From: Trueperella pyogenes
Lineage (GTDB): Bacteria > Actinomycetota > Actinomycetes > Actinomycetales > Actinomycetaceae
DNA length: 64,000 nt
NCBI RefSeq assembly: GCF_900460345.1
Contig: NZ_UHHW01000002.1
Coordinates: 2,046,001 to 2,110,000 of the forward strand
Direction: 5' to 3'
Each line of letters opens with the position of its first letter. Positions within the stretch are counted from its first letter, which is position 1. The translations under genes were made by a program, and so were the position numbers. Shown in pieces: positions 54,075-62,599 of this stretch. Under the pieces are notes generated by a model that did no database searches, was not told where the DNA came from, and saw nothing but the letters and a program-made list of their open reading frames with translations.

Positions 54075-54092
54075 TGGAAACAGGCGTTTCCA
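54075..54092. promoter_or_regulatory. Candidate LacI-family operator
   Basis: TGGAAAC, four bases, GTTTCCA form a perfect palindrome in the divergent region between the alpha-galactosidase and LacI genes. Its position fits repression of both. Confidence 0.6.
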
Positions 54093-54118
54093 TTTCCCAA
54101 AATTCGGGAGAGAAACAC

Positions 54119-54147
54119 TTGAAAGTGGGCTTGGTTCGGCGTATAAA
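54119..54147 (+). promoter_or_regulatory. Promoter for the LacI gene
   Basis: TTGAAA (54119-54124), a 17-base spacer and TATAAA (54142-54147). It is close to the sigma-70 consensus, 25 bases before the ATG. Confidence 0.65.
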
Positions 54148-54172
54148 TAGGCCAACCTGCAATACTGGAACC

Positions 54173-55189
54173 ATGTACAAACGGCCCTGGTACCCACCCA
54201 CTCTGCGAGACGTCGCGCGCGCCTGCGGGACCTCCCTCGCCACGGTATCGCGTTCGTTGTCCCCCACCTCCACGCGCAAACCCCGCGCCGCCGCCGACGT
54301 CGCCCGCATCGCCCACGACATGGGCTATAGCGAACCCAGCGCGAGCGCCCCGCACCTGGTGGTTCTCACCAGTGACGTCACCCGAACCGGCTATCGGGAG
54401 ACCCTCGGCGGAATCATGAACGTCGTCCGCGAGCACTCCCTCAACGTCTCCGTCGCCTTTATCGCCACTGGCGCCGAGCGCCGCAGCGACGCCGTCCACA
54501 GCGCCCTCCACAGACGGGTGGACGGGGTGGTCGTCCTCGAATTCGACACGCCCTCCACGCACGTCATCAACGACCTGCCAAATTCTCTCCCGTTCGCCGT
54601 CGCCGGCGGTTACCCGAAAGACGACGAAGCCTTCCCCCGCGCCTGGATCGACGACTACGCAGGAGCGCGAGCCGCAGCCGAACACATCGTGGCGCTCGGC
54701 CACAAGAGGATCGGATACGTGGGCCTGCCCCAGGCCGGGCATCCGGATCCGCGCGTACGCGGCTGGCATGAGGTCCTCGCCCTGCACGGAATTGCCACGC
54801 CCACACAGTTCGGCACGGGATGGTCCGCACAGACCGGGATGCGCGCCGCCGAGCACGCCATCGCCGCAGGTGTGAGCGCCGTGCTGTGTGGCAACGACGA
54901 CCTCGCCGTCGGCGTCATCGCAGGTTTATCCCACGCGGGCGTGCGCGTGCCCGAGGACATCTCCGTCATTGGTATGGACGATCATCCGCTCGCCGCCGCC
55001 ACGGTTCCCGCGCTGACCACCGTCCGCCTCGACTTTGAACAACTCGGCGCCGCCAGCGCCCGGCTGGCCCTCGGGATCGAGCCGCAGACCGAAGCTGCGC
55101 ATAAGAACATCCACATCCCGCCGGAATTGATCATTCGGGCGAGCACGTGCGCGCCGATATCTGATCTCCCAAGAGTTTTCGGTAGGTGA
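54173..55189 (+). CDS. LacI family transcriptional regulator
   Basis: 338 residues from ATG 54173. The helix-turn-helix is LRDVARACGTSLATVSRSL at residues about 8-27. The periplasmic-binding-protein-like sensor follows (VDGVVVLEFDTPS, AAAEHIVALGHKRIGYVGL, ISVIGMDDHPLAAATVPALT). It lacks the usual hinge-helix consensus but has the normal length. Probably represses the alpha-galactoside operon. Its 3' end overlaps the convergent ABC exporter gene by 59 bases. An upstream in-frame ATG would add 33 unrelated residues across the promoter. Confidence 0.92.
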   Translation: MYKRPWYPPTLRDVARACGTSLATVSRSLSPTSTRKPRAAADVARIAHDMGYSEPSASAPHLVVLTSDVTRTGYRETLGGIMNVVREHSLNVSVAFIATGAERRSDAVHSALHRRVDGVVVLEFDTPSTHVINDLPNSLPFAVAGGYPKDDEAFPRAWIDDYAGARAAAEHIVALGHKRIGYVGLPQAGHPDPRVRGWHEVLALHGIATPTQFGTGWSAQTGMRAAEHAIAAGVSAVLCGNDDLAVGVIAGLSHAGVRVPEDISVIGMDDHPLAAATVPALTTVRLDFEQLGAASARLALGIEPQTEAAHKNIHIPPELIIRASTCAPISDLPRVFGR

Positions 55190-56873
55190 CGTTGTTGAGC
55201 AGTTCAGCGTGAGTGCCTTGCGCGACGATCGTGCCGTTGTCGAGCACGACGACGTGGTCGGCTATGCGGATAGACGCGAGGCGATGAGCGATCACAATGG
55301 TGGCGCGCCCAGAGCGCAGCTGTTTGATGTGGGCTGCGATCTGGGATTCCAGGAACGGATCAATGTTGGCTAAGGGCTCGTCGAGGATGAGCAGCTCCGG
55401 ATCGCGCAAGATCGCTCTGGCGATACCTATTCTTTGACGTTCACCGCCAGATAAGGTTGTTCCCCTGTCACCGACATGCGCATCCAACCCGCCGAGCGAT
55501 TCGACCAGGGATGCGATTTGTGCGGCACGCAGGGCTTGCCAGATCTCCTCATCGCTGGAGTCGGGCCGAGCAAGCGTGAGATTATTGCGGATTGACCCGG
55601 CGAAGATGTGGCAGTCTTGGGGGATCAGGGCTAGTTTTTGCCGGTATTCGTCAGGCGCGTATCCGCGCAAGTCGGTACCGCTAAAGCGCATGGTTCCGGC
55701 ATCGGGGTCGAGGAATCTCATGGCGAGATTAGCAAACGTGGTTTTACCTGCCCCCGAGGCGCCGACGATCGCTATGGAACGGTGAGGACGGACGTCCACC
55801 GATACCTCTTTGAGCACTCTCTGGCCATCGTAAGCGAAAGACACCTGGGCGGCGACGAGCGACTCCTCCTCGCCAAGCAGTTTTTCGACGTCGACAGGCC
55901 GGGACGGGATGGGATCGCGAGCGTCGAGGATCTCGTTAATACGTGTGGCGCATGCACCGAGCTCTCCGAATTTACCGAGCATTCCCACGAGAGTCAGCGC
56001 CGGTGCAGTGCTCATGCCTGCTAGCACAATCGCGACGGGTAAGAAGGCACCCTCTAACTGGCCATTGAGTACCCGCCCAGTGAGGATGACGAGCAAAATC
56101 GTGGAACATACAGAGGTCGATATCGCCGCGTAGGAGCTCTCCCAGGCTTTACGCATAGATTGCCGGCTCATGATGCGTTGCACCCGCTTTGTTAGCCCGT
56201 CGATGATGGCCTGCTGGTTAGCCACCATTCCCAGGGAGCGGAGCTCCCTTTGCCCCTGGATTGAGTCCAGGACGGCGATGCGCAGGTCAACAAGCGCGCC
56301 TCTCAACGCCCTACCTTGTTTTTGCTGCAGGGGAAGTAACACGATCGGCAGTGCGATCATGGTCAGGATAGGAAAGAGCATGATGAGCCCCAGCGGGCCG
56401 ATTAGCCAGCATAAGACCGCAACAAAAATGGACGGACTGACCACAGCACAAATGATGGTTGAAGCAGTGTGTGCATAGAACCACTCGAGCTTTTCGGCGT
56501 CGTCCATAGCGGCGGAAGCCACATCGCCGGTACGTCTGCCCTGCAAGCCAACCGGAGCGATGCGTTTAATGGCTTGGTAAATGTGGATTCGGAACGTATG
56601 CAAGATCCGGTACGCCACCTCATGCGACCACCACACCTCGAGCAGCGTTCCCAGCCCATGGCCAGCAACTAGGGCAAATAGGAGAGCCACGAATCCTGCC
56701 AGCGGGGCGTCAACATCGGTGATGAACTGGGTCGAGATCCACACCGACGTCACAGTAACTCCAACAAGAGTGACCTGTGCGAGCGCAGTGACAACAGTGG
56801 AAGCAACGAACAATGGCATGCATTCGCGCAGGCTGCGCATAAGCCGGAGCATGTTTGAAAGCGTCTGGGTCAT
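55131..56873 (-). CDS. ABC exporter half-transporter, second of pair
   Basis: 580 residues. Six transmembrane helices lie in residues about 15-300, then an ATPase domain with Walker A GASGAGKTTFANLAMR, Q-loop IPQDCHIF, signature LSGGERQRIGIARAIL and Walker B LLILDEPLANID. The CydC/MsbA-like architecture works as a heterodimer with the upstream gene. Start ATG 56873 has AGGGGAG and lies one base after the partner's stop. In this operon it probably exports the modified peptide, which is inference. No peptidase C39 domain is present. Confidence 0.93.
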   Translation of the reverse strand: MTQTLSNMLRLMRSLRECMPLFVASTVVTALAQVTLVGVTVTSVWISTQFITDVDAPLAGFVALLFALVAGHGLGTLLEVWWSHEVAYRILHTFRIHIYQAIKRIAPVGLQGRRTGDVASAAMDDAEKLEWFYAHTASTIICAVVSPSIFVAVLCWLIGPLGLIMLFPILTMIALPIVLLPLQQKQGRALRGALVDLRIAVLDSIQGQRELRSLGMVANQQAIIDGLTKRVQRIMSRQSMRKAWESSYAAISTSVCSTILLVILTGRVLNGQLEGAFLPVAIVLAGMSTAPALTLVGMLGKFGELGACATRINEILDARDPIPSRPVDVEKLLGEEESLVAAQVSFAYDGQRVLKEVSVDVRPHRSIAIVGASGAGKTTFANLAMRFLDPDAGTMRFSGTDLRGYAPDEYRQKLALIPQDCHIFAGSIRNNLTLARPDSSDEEIWQALRAAQIASLVESLGGLDAHVGDRGTTLSGGERQRIGIARAILRDPELLILDEPLANIDPFLESQIAAHIKQLRSGRATIVIAHRLASIRIADHVVVLDNGTIVAQGTHAELLNNVTYRKLLGDQISARTCSPE

Positions 56874-56874
56874 G

Positions 56875-58638
56875 TCAGTTTTCTCCCCTCTGCGCTGCAA
56901 CGAGCTCAGACCACGTAGAGCGCGGATCTTGTTCCAACTCGTGCGGATCGCCCGCACAACTCACACCACGATGAGCGAGCACGACGACGCGGTCGGATTT
57001 TGCCGCGGTATCAATACGGTGCGTGACAAGGACGAGCGTGAGTTCCGGGTAGGCCACGCGCAGCTCACTTATGAGTTGGTGTTCCGTATAGGTATCGAGC
57101 GCAGAGGTGGATTCATCCAACACAAGAATTTGCGTCCCGCGAATCAACGCCCTCGCAATGGCAAGACGCTGCTTTTGCCCACCAGACAAATTCTTAGCGT
57201 GTTCAAAAACCTCAACATCCAAAACGTCTTCAGGGGCCTCCTGCAGCCAGCCGGCGTCGTCGTCGAATTCCATGTGCAGGCGATCCGCGCGGGCTATCGT
57301 CAGCGCCTTCATCATCTCCGCTTCGCTAGCATCAGGGTTCGCGCTCAGCAGGATCTCGCGAATAGTGCCGGGGAAGATGATGGGCTCTTGCGGGACAAGG
57401 GTAACGAGTCGTGTCACGTCGTCGGTCGACGGCGATAGCCCGAAAACACCGATCTTTCCGCTTAGGGGCTGGTCGTAGCCGATGAGCAACCCCAGGGCAG
57501 TTGATTTCCCGGACCCCGATAAGCCGACGATCGACGTCGTTTGCCCAGCCGCGATGTGAAAACTCATGTGCTCAATAGCTGGTTCGTCGCTTCCTAGATA
57601 TGTGTAGGAGACGTCCTCAAAAGAAATACCCAGGCTTGGGTCTATCTCCAGATCGCGTGCAGCGTGACCAGGCTTAGCATCGGGCGGAATGCGCGTGAAA
57701 ATCTCATTCATTGACGGCAGTGCTGAAATACCGAAGAAGGACTCGTGCCAGCAAGACGAGAGCTGGTTAAAAGGGCGGAACATTTCAACCGATAGCAGCG
57801 TGACGAGGAATAGTTGACCCAGTTCCATGCTTCCCGCACGCACCTGGGCAATGGCAATAATCAACGCCAAAGCCGGGCCCAGGACTTTCATCATCCCACT
57901 CAAACCCGTTTCACCTAACGACAGGCGAAGCTGGCCCAAAGTGGACGTCAAGAGCTGACGGGACTGGCGGTGGAGCTTATCCCCATAGGAATCAGCAGCC
58001 CCAAAGGACTTTAAGGTCGACATGCCCATCATCGCGTCGATGAAATCTGCGTTAAGAGTTTCATACGCGACCCAGTGGGATTGCCCGCGTTCAGCCAACG
58101 CCTTGTCCCATAATCGCGGAATCGCAACGACGGCGAGCCCACACACGAGCAATACGAGCGCTATCCACACGCTTACCTGCGCGAGGGCAATAGTCAGCGC
58201 TATTGCAGTGACGGCCGTGACCGCCAATTGCGTGAAATATTTGATGAAGTAGGGCTCAATAGCCTCCACGCCGTCGGTGATAACAGACTGAATATTGCCT
58301 GACCTCCCCAGGCCGACCCGCATCGGACCTTGCCGATCAATTTCCTGAAGTAGCGAACGCCGCAGGTTACTCTTCACCACAAGTCCTGCCCGATTTTGAG
58401 CCAGCTGCCCTAACACATCCATGAAAGGACGCACAACAAGTAAGACAGCGATGACGACGATCAGCGGCACAATGGTGGAATAGCGTCGTTGCCCCAGTAA
58501 TTCCGTGAAGAGACTAGCGTTCAGCGCGGCGGTCGCCACGTACAGGGCAGATACAATCAGCCCAATTAAAATAGGTGGAATCAACAGCCACAACGTCAGC
58601 CCTCCGGCTGCCATTACTCGTCGTTGTTGTGTGAACAT
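56875..58638 (-). CDS. ABC exporter half-transporter, first of pair
   Basis: 587 residues. Six transmembrane helices, then an ATPase domain with Walker A GLSGSGKSTALGLLIG, signature LSGGQKQRLAIARALI and Walker B ILVLDESTSALD. The D-loop and H-loop (LVTHRID) look complete, whereas the partner gene has LANID, so the two sites may differ in activity. It follows ycaO by 27 bases and is closely coupled to the second half-gene. CydD-like in overall form. Confidence 0.93.
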   Translation of the reverse strand: MFTQQRRVMAAGGLTLWLLIPPILIGLIVSALYVATAALNASLFTELLGQRRYSTIVPLIVVIAVLLVVRPFMDVLGQLAQNRAGLVVKSNLRRSLLQEIDRQGPMRVGLGRSGNIQSVITDGVEAIEPYFIKYFTQLAVTAVTAIALTIALAQVSVWIALVLLVCGLAVVAIPRLWDKALAERGQSHWVAYETLNADFIDAMMGMSTLKSFGAADSYGDKLHRQSRQLLTSTLGQLRLSLGETGLSGMMKVLGPALALIIAIAQVRAGSMELGQLFLVTLLSVEMFRPFNQLSSCWHESFFGISALPSMNEIFTRIPPDAKPGHAARDLEIDPSLGISFEDVSYTYLGSDEPAIEHMSFHIAAGQTTSIVGLSGSGKSTALGLLIGYDQPLSGKIGVFGLSPSTDDVTRLVTLVPQEPIIFPGTIREILLSANPDASEAEMMKALTIARADRLHMEFDDDAGWLQEAPEDVLDVEVFEHAKNLSGGQKQRLAIARALIRGTQILVLDESTSALDTYTEHQLISELRVAYPELTLVLVTHRIDTAAKSDRVVVLAHRGVSCAGDPHELEQDPRSTWSELVAAQRGEN

Positions 58639-58665
58639 CCTTCTCCTCCGTGAACGATAACGCGT

Positions 58666-60885
58666 CTAAGCGTGCGGCATCGGGAAATTGTTGACATCTT
58701 CTTCGGCCAGGGGCCTGTCACGCCACCCGAGCTTGACAGCCTCCTGAACAACTACACCATTACCCAAGTAAGGAAATGCGGCTGGCGTGTTGCCTACCGT
58801 TCCAGGCACAAGCGTCCTGATGACGGTCAGCCCGCAGGAGGCCACATCTGGAGACGTGATATCAACGACAATGATGCGGTTTCCATGGCCGTATACCTTC
58901 TCCATATATGTACTTAGGCGGTCATTAGGCAGTTCGTTAACTGTGCTCGGCTCTCGTGTAGGTACACGATCAAGCAATGGGGCGACGTGTTCGACTGCTC
59001 GGGGATCAAGGAATACTTCCTGTTGCACTAAGAGATCGTCTACATCCTTCAAGTCTGGACGGAAGTCATCCAGGTAGCACCTATCCTCACGCCATGCTTT
59101 ATAAGATCGACCGGGCAATAATCCATCGCGTATAGCTGACCAGTGAATGCCATCGGGGTTTTTCAGATCATGTGCCCCTTCCTGGAGGGTTAGTGCCTCG
59201 CTCCAAGCTTTTAACGCGGCTTCTGCTAGCGTCGAACGACACGAGAAGCCAATGTGGACAAGTGTGGATATATCGTTGTGAACAACGCCTGCTGCTACGG
59301 GGATATTGAACGTGTTATCCACGTGAATCAATGCCGGGCGTAGAGCCTCTTGCGCCCCATCGAATAGCGCTAACTGAGATTGCGTGAGCTTGATATGCGG
59401 CAAAGCGTGTTTGTTGAGCCACCACACCATGGTGGCATGCCTTTCTATTATTTCGCTCAATCCAGAAAGAATCGCTTGTTCGGTTGACATCCCGGCGGCT
59501 ACTCCAGCGAAGGCTGGGAAATTAATTCGTGGTTGATGGCGGTTCTGGCGCAGATACCAATTGACATAGACAAGCGATGCTGGAACATAGACTGCACTGT
59601 CGTCGTCTAGATAGCGACCTTCAACCCAGCCAATTCTCAAGTCAGTCGTGAGGGGCTGAAAGGGAAAACCCGCAGTCTCATACTGCCTAGATGAGAACAA
59701 CACAAGTTCTCTAGGATCGAGTGCTGGAAAGCCACGCCTTGTCAGCTCGTTATAACTGGCGTAATGGACAGGTTTTAGATCTATGAGATTTGAACAATAC
59801 CGTTCCGCTGATTCTCCAATGGCAGCATAGAAGTTTTTCTTGCGAATGCGGTCTATGTCATCCTGAGCCGTATTCGAAGGGATAATGCTTGAACCTTGGC
59901 AAAATACAGTGTTGATGTATCCTGACATTTTTGACAAGTCCGTTGTTCGCGCTTGAGTGGTGGCCAGCGTCGGAGGCATCATAGGTGAGTGGGCGACGGT
60001 AGTCAGTTCTCGCACTATCCCGTAAAGACGATCAACTAAGAATGTGGGCGGATGGATAGGTAGATTCTTATCCGATGGATTGATGAAACTTCTGGGAAGT
60101 ACCGAGTGAATTACTAAATCAGAGTTTGGTCTCATTTCCCAAACTGTGTCGAGAACAGAGCTTTGTGCCTGATCAACCTGCATCCCAGAGCAGATACGAC
60201 GCAATAATGTGGCACATTCTTCCACTAGGAGGGGAGTACTAGTAATAACCCGGAGGAAATTGCCACGCAAAGCTGGTTGGAGAGACGCGGTAAATACCTC
60301 GTCGTTTACGGAGTTAGCACGTTCGCGAGCCAAACAGTCACTATACGTCGCTCCGCGCCCTTCAATAACAGCTGGCCCCACGCGCAACGAACAGCCGCAA
60401 TAATCAACAGGAATCCACGATATATTCAGCTCACTGAGTGCCCGTAATTCATCGTCAAATTGCACTCGAGATTCACTGGACCTACACACAATCAAGAAGC
60501 CACCACGGAAGACTTCGTAAGAGCACTCTCGTGGGCTCCGATGCGAATAGGAGCAACTCAGACCTTTCCGCGTTAGCGCATTAACAAGGACTTGCCCGAG
60601 TAACTCGTCTCCACAAACAACCACGGTTGCCGACCTAGACGAATCCGGTACACCCAACTCTCGTTCTTTAGTCGCTGCCGGCAATTCACGCAACGAACCG
60701 TGTTGAGCAAGCACAGAATAGAGAGGGGAACCAAGAACATGCTGAGTGCACTGCGTTCTTGCACTGTCGAACAATTCAGCGATACAGACAGCATCCGCTT
60801 GAAGTATCAACTGCGTACCATCTGCGCATGTCAGCAGAGACTTCGATTGCGCTAAGGGTCTTAGTTCTGCACATATTTCAAGCAA
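58666..60885 (-). CDS. YcaO-type azoline cyclodehydratase (TOMM synthase, C-D fusion)
   Basis: 739 residues from TTG 60885, with GGGGAGGG upstream. The YcaO domain fills about residues 340-739. It has AAIGESAERY near 361, GVAAGMSTEQAILSG then LSEIIERHA near 478 (SxxxExxER, ATP/Mg binding), AWSEALTLQ near 560, and the proline-containing C-terminus FPMPHA typical of azole-forming YcaO proteins. The first 300 residues include a Rossmann-like stretch (SATVVVCGDELLGQVLVNAL) resembling the ocin-ThiF/E1-like partner that binds the precursor leader. It would convert Cys/Ser/Thr of a ribosomal peptide to azolines. Moderately AT-rich compared with flanking genes. Confidence 0.9.
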   Translation of the reverse strand: MLEICAELRPLAQSKSLLTCADGTQLILQADAVCIAELFDSARTQCTQHVLGSPLYSVLAQHGSLRELPAATKERELGVPDSSRSATVVVCGDELLGQVLVNALTRKGLSCSYSHRSPRECSYEVFRGGFLIVCRSSESRVQFDDELRALSELNISWIPVDYCGCSLRVGPAVIEGRGATYSDCLARERANSVNDEVFTASLQPALRGNFLRVITSTPLLVEECATLLRRICSGMQVDQAQSSVLDTVWEMRPNSDLVIHSVLPRSFINPSDKNLPIHPPTFLVDRLYGIVRELTTVAHSPMMPPTLATTQARTTDLSKMSGYINTVFCQGSSIIPSNTAQDDIDRIRKKNFYAAIGESAERYCSNLIDLKPVHYASYNELTRRGFPALDPRELVLFSSRQYETAGFPFQPLTTDLRIGWVEGRYLDDDSAVYVPASLVYVNWYLRQNRHQPRINFPAFAGVAAGMSTEQAILSGLSEIIERHATMVWWLNKHALPHIKLTQSQLALFDGAQEALRPALIHVDNTFNIPVAAGVVHNDISTLVHIGFSCRSTLAEAALKAWSEALTLQEGAHDLKNPDGIHWSAIRDGLLPGRSYKAWREDRCYLDDFRPDLKDVDDLLVQQEVFLDPRAVEHVAPLLDRVPTREPSTVNELPNDRLSTYMEKVYGHGNRIIVVDITSPDVASCGLTVIRTLVPGTVGNTPAAFPYLGNGVVVQEAVKLGWRDRPLAEEDVNNFPMPHA

Positions 60886-60995
60886 TTCACCCTCCCCTAA
60901 GTTACTCGTGTATAGATCTATTTCATAGCGTCAGATAGCAAGGCACGCGAGCTCGTCAAGCTGTCTATCTACGTGAATATCCTGACCACGAGCGA

Positions 60996-61058
60996 CGCAC
61001 CTGCACGCCAATGCGCACTTAAACCGGAATTTCCTGTGCGCATTGGCGTGCAGGTGCG
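60996..61058. repeat. Perfect 23-bp inverted repeat between precursor gene and ycaO
   Basis: Arms 60996-61018 and 61036-61058 are perfectly complementary, with a 17-base loop. The arm begins CGCACCTGCACGCCAATGCG. Lying between the short peptide gene and ycaO, it could end most transcripts after the peptide gene, giving excess precursor over enzyme. It could also stabilise the short mRNA. It lacks a T-run. Confidence 0.85.
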
Positions 61059-61132
61059 ACATTTGTGCCTGGGCCAAACATCAGTTTGAGACAGCATCAA
61101 ACGACGCTCCCTGACAGTTAGATGTCATCCGT

Positions 61133-61243
61133 TTATGCCCATGCGAACGTGCCCGTGGTACGGGCATGATGGCAGTGAGGAACTGTAATCTGAGCGGTGG
61201 ATTCCTCTGAGATTTCGACAATGACGAGATTCTCCATCATCAT
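61133..61243 (-). CDS. Candidate RiPP precursor peptide
   Basis: 34-36 residues. Three consecutive ATGs (61243, 61240, 61237) follow AAAGG, and 61240 or 61237 has the best spacing. After the Mets the N-terminal half is acidic and hydrophobic (ENLVIVEISEESTAQITV, leader-like). The C-terminal half PHCHHARTTGTFAWA holds Cys and three Thr that YcaO could cyclise, plus three His. It reads in the same direction as ycaO and is preceded by an iron box and promoter. No homologue is known to me. The call rests on position, ribosome-binding site and composition. Confidence 0.8.
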   Translation of the reverse strand: MMMENLVIVEISEESTAQITVPHCHHARTTGTFAWA

Positions 61244-61259
61244 CACCTTTCTGGATAGT

Positions 61260-61290
61260 GGGCGAGAAACAAAATCGCCCTCGCTTTTTT
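61260..61290 (-). promoter_or_regulatory. Leader hairpins before the precursor gene
   Basis: On the minus strand, GGGCGA can pair with TCGCCC, or alternatively GCGAG with CTCGC. The two stems share bases and exclude each other. They lie between the iron box and the ribosome-binding site. Confidence 0.35.
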
Positions 61291-61292
61291 GT

Positions 61293-61311
61293 TTAGGGTA
61301 GGCTACCCTTA
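61293..61311. promoter_or_regulatory. DtxR/IdeR-type iron box in divergent promoter region
   Basis: TTAGGGTAGGCTACCCTTA matches the DtxR/IdeR consensus TTAGGTTAGSCTAACCTAA at about 16 of 19 positions and is nearly a palindrome. On the minus strand it overlaps TTGTAT (61324-61319), an 18-base spacer and TACCCT (61300-61295), a plausible promoter for the precursor gene. Iron-loaded repressor here would block both divergent units. Confidence 0.8.
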
Positions 61312-61336
61312 CTTAAGGATACAACACTTTCCTACG

Positions 61337-62599
61337 ATGACTAGCCCCCAGATGAACGAACTTTTATTTCAAGCCACGCCAGCGAAAATCCGACATTCGG
61401 CACACAGAATAGAATCTCTCGACACCTCTGCGCCCGTTCGCGTGAGTGGAAACATACGGTTGCCCGGCGGTTCCGTTCTGTTTCCGATCTGGCGAATTAG
61501 AGATGATAAAAGGGAAATATACGGTGGATGGATTGATGCGGACTTTGCAGTCGCAGTCCTGCACGCAGGAACCGCGCGCGTATTTCGCGCTGGAGATTTC
61601 TTTCCTCCCGGAAGTTTTGTTGAACCAATTGAGAATGAAGCAGCAGGCTGGGAATTGCTCGCGTCGTCGTTCCTATGCTCAGGCATACATTACGGCATCG
61701 AAGCTGACGGCAATCTCGTCGAAGTAACGACGACGACGTATCCTTTCGCTGTAAAGGTCAAACACAAACGCATCGTTGCTATATCCAGCGACGGTACACG
61801 TATTCCGATTGATTGCTATGGCGAACTAGCAATCTCTAGGCCCACATTCGTGCACGTGTACGGCGGCTTTGGCAAATCCAATACAAGTTTCTTTTCTTCT
61901 CAGATTGCAAGCGCATGGCTTGACCAAGGATTCAATATTGCGCTTGTTCATACTCGAGGAGGAGCGGAATACGGCGCCTCCTGGCATGAACAGGCGCAGC
62001 GTCATGGACGCGCACTGGTACGTTGTGATGTCGCAGCAGCTCTTCGCGCCTTACACGACCAACGTATATGTTCGCCACGACAGACTTTCCTACATGGCAT
62101 GTCGCATGGAGCGCTTGTCGTTGCCTCTACTGCGATGCATTCTCCTGGTCTCGCAAATCATTATGTATGTCGCGTTCCTATAGCGACAACGCGGAATATT
62201 CACCTTAACTCCCTCAGCCGTGAATGGATCAGTGAATACGGCGATCCAAGAACCTCTGACTGGGACGCATTTATGAAATATGAAGATCCTATTGCAACTC
62301 CAGTTTATGGTTCACTGAAGGGAACGTCGTGGTTTGTTTCGGCCTATATAGACGACGAAGTGACTCCTGTGGCTCATGCGGATCTACTGGCTGAGAAGCT
62401 CCGCGCAAATCAAGCTGAACTGACATACTACCGTTATTGCGCATCTGCAACGCACCAAGGGGCATCTTCAACCCAAGTTCGACAAGAGCATTCCGCTCAG
62501 TTGTGGGCCTACCTCACCACACACGCACGCCACATGGACACCACTCATGCGACTACTCCCGCATATGGTGATGTGTTCCGAGAAGGCGAGGAACGGTGA
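61337..62599 (+). CDS. Prolyl-oligopeptidase-like serine hydrolase
   Basis: 420 residues from ATG 61337. The C-terminal alpha/beta-hydrolase domain of the S9 family has the oxyanion segment FVHVYGGFGKSN near residue 190 and GGAEYGASWHEQAQ. The nucleophile is in HGMSHGALVVAS (GxSxG), the acid in YIDDEVTP, and the histidine in SATHQGASS. The N-terminal half is much shorter than the usual beta-propeller (about 170 residues). It might trim the peptide or release metal from its complex, which is inference. The stop overlaps the permease GTG. Confidence 0.88.
   Translation: MTSPQMNELLFQATPAKIRHSAHRIESLDTSAPVRVSGNIRLPGGSVLFPIWRIRDDKREIYGGWIDADFAVAVLHAGTARVFRAGDFFPPGSFVEPIENEAAGWELLASSFLCSGIHYGIEADGNLVEVTTTTYPFAVKVKHKRIVAISSDGTRIPIDCYGELAISRPTFVHVYGGFGKSNTSFFSSQIASAWLDQGFNIALVHTRGGAEYGASWHEQAQRHGRALVRCDVAAALRALHDQRICSPRQTFLHGMSHGALVVASTAMHSPGLANHYVCRVPIATTRNIHLNSLSREWISEYGDPRTSDWDAFMKYEDPIATPVYGSLKGTSWFVSAYIDDEVTPVAHADLLAEKLRANQAELTYYRYCASATHQGASSTQVRQEHSAQLWAYLTTHARHMDTTHATTPAYGDVFREGEER

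Noticed and set aside
60940..61130. Second short precursor-like frame (20 codons) through the palindrome
   Set aside because: No ribosome-binding site, and its sequence is dictated by the inverted repeat.
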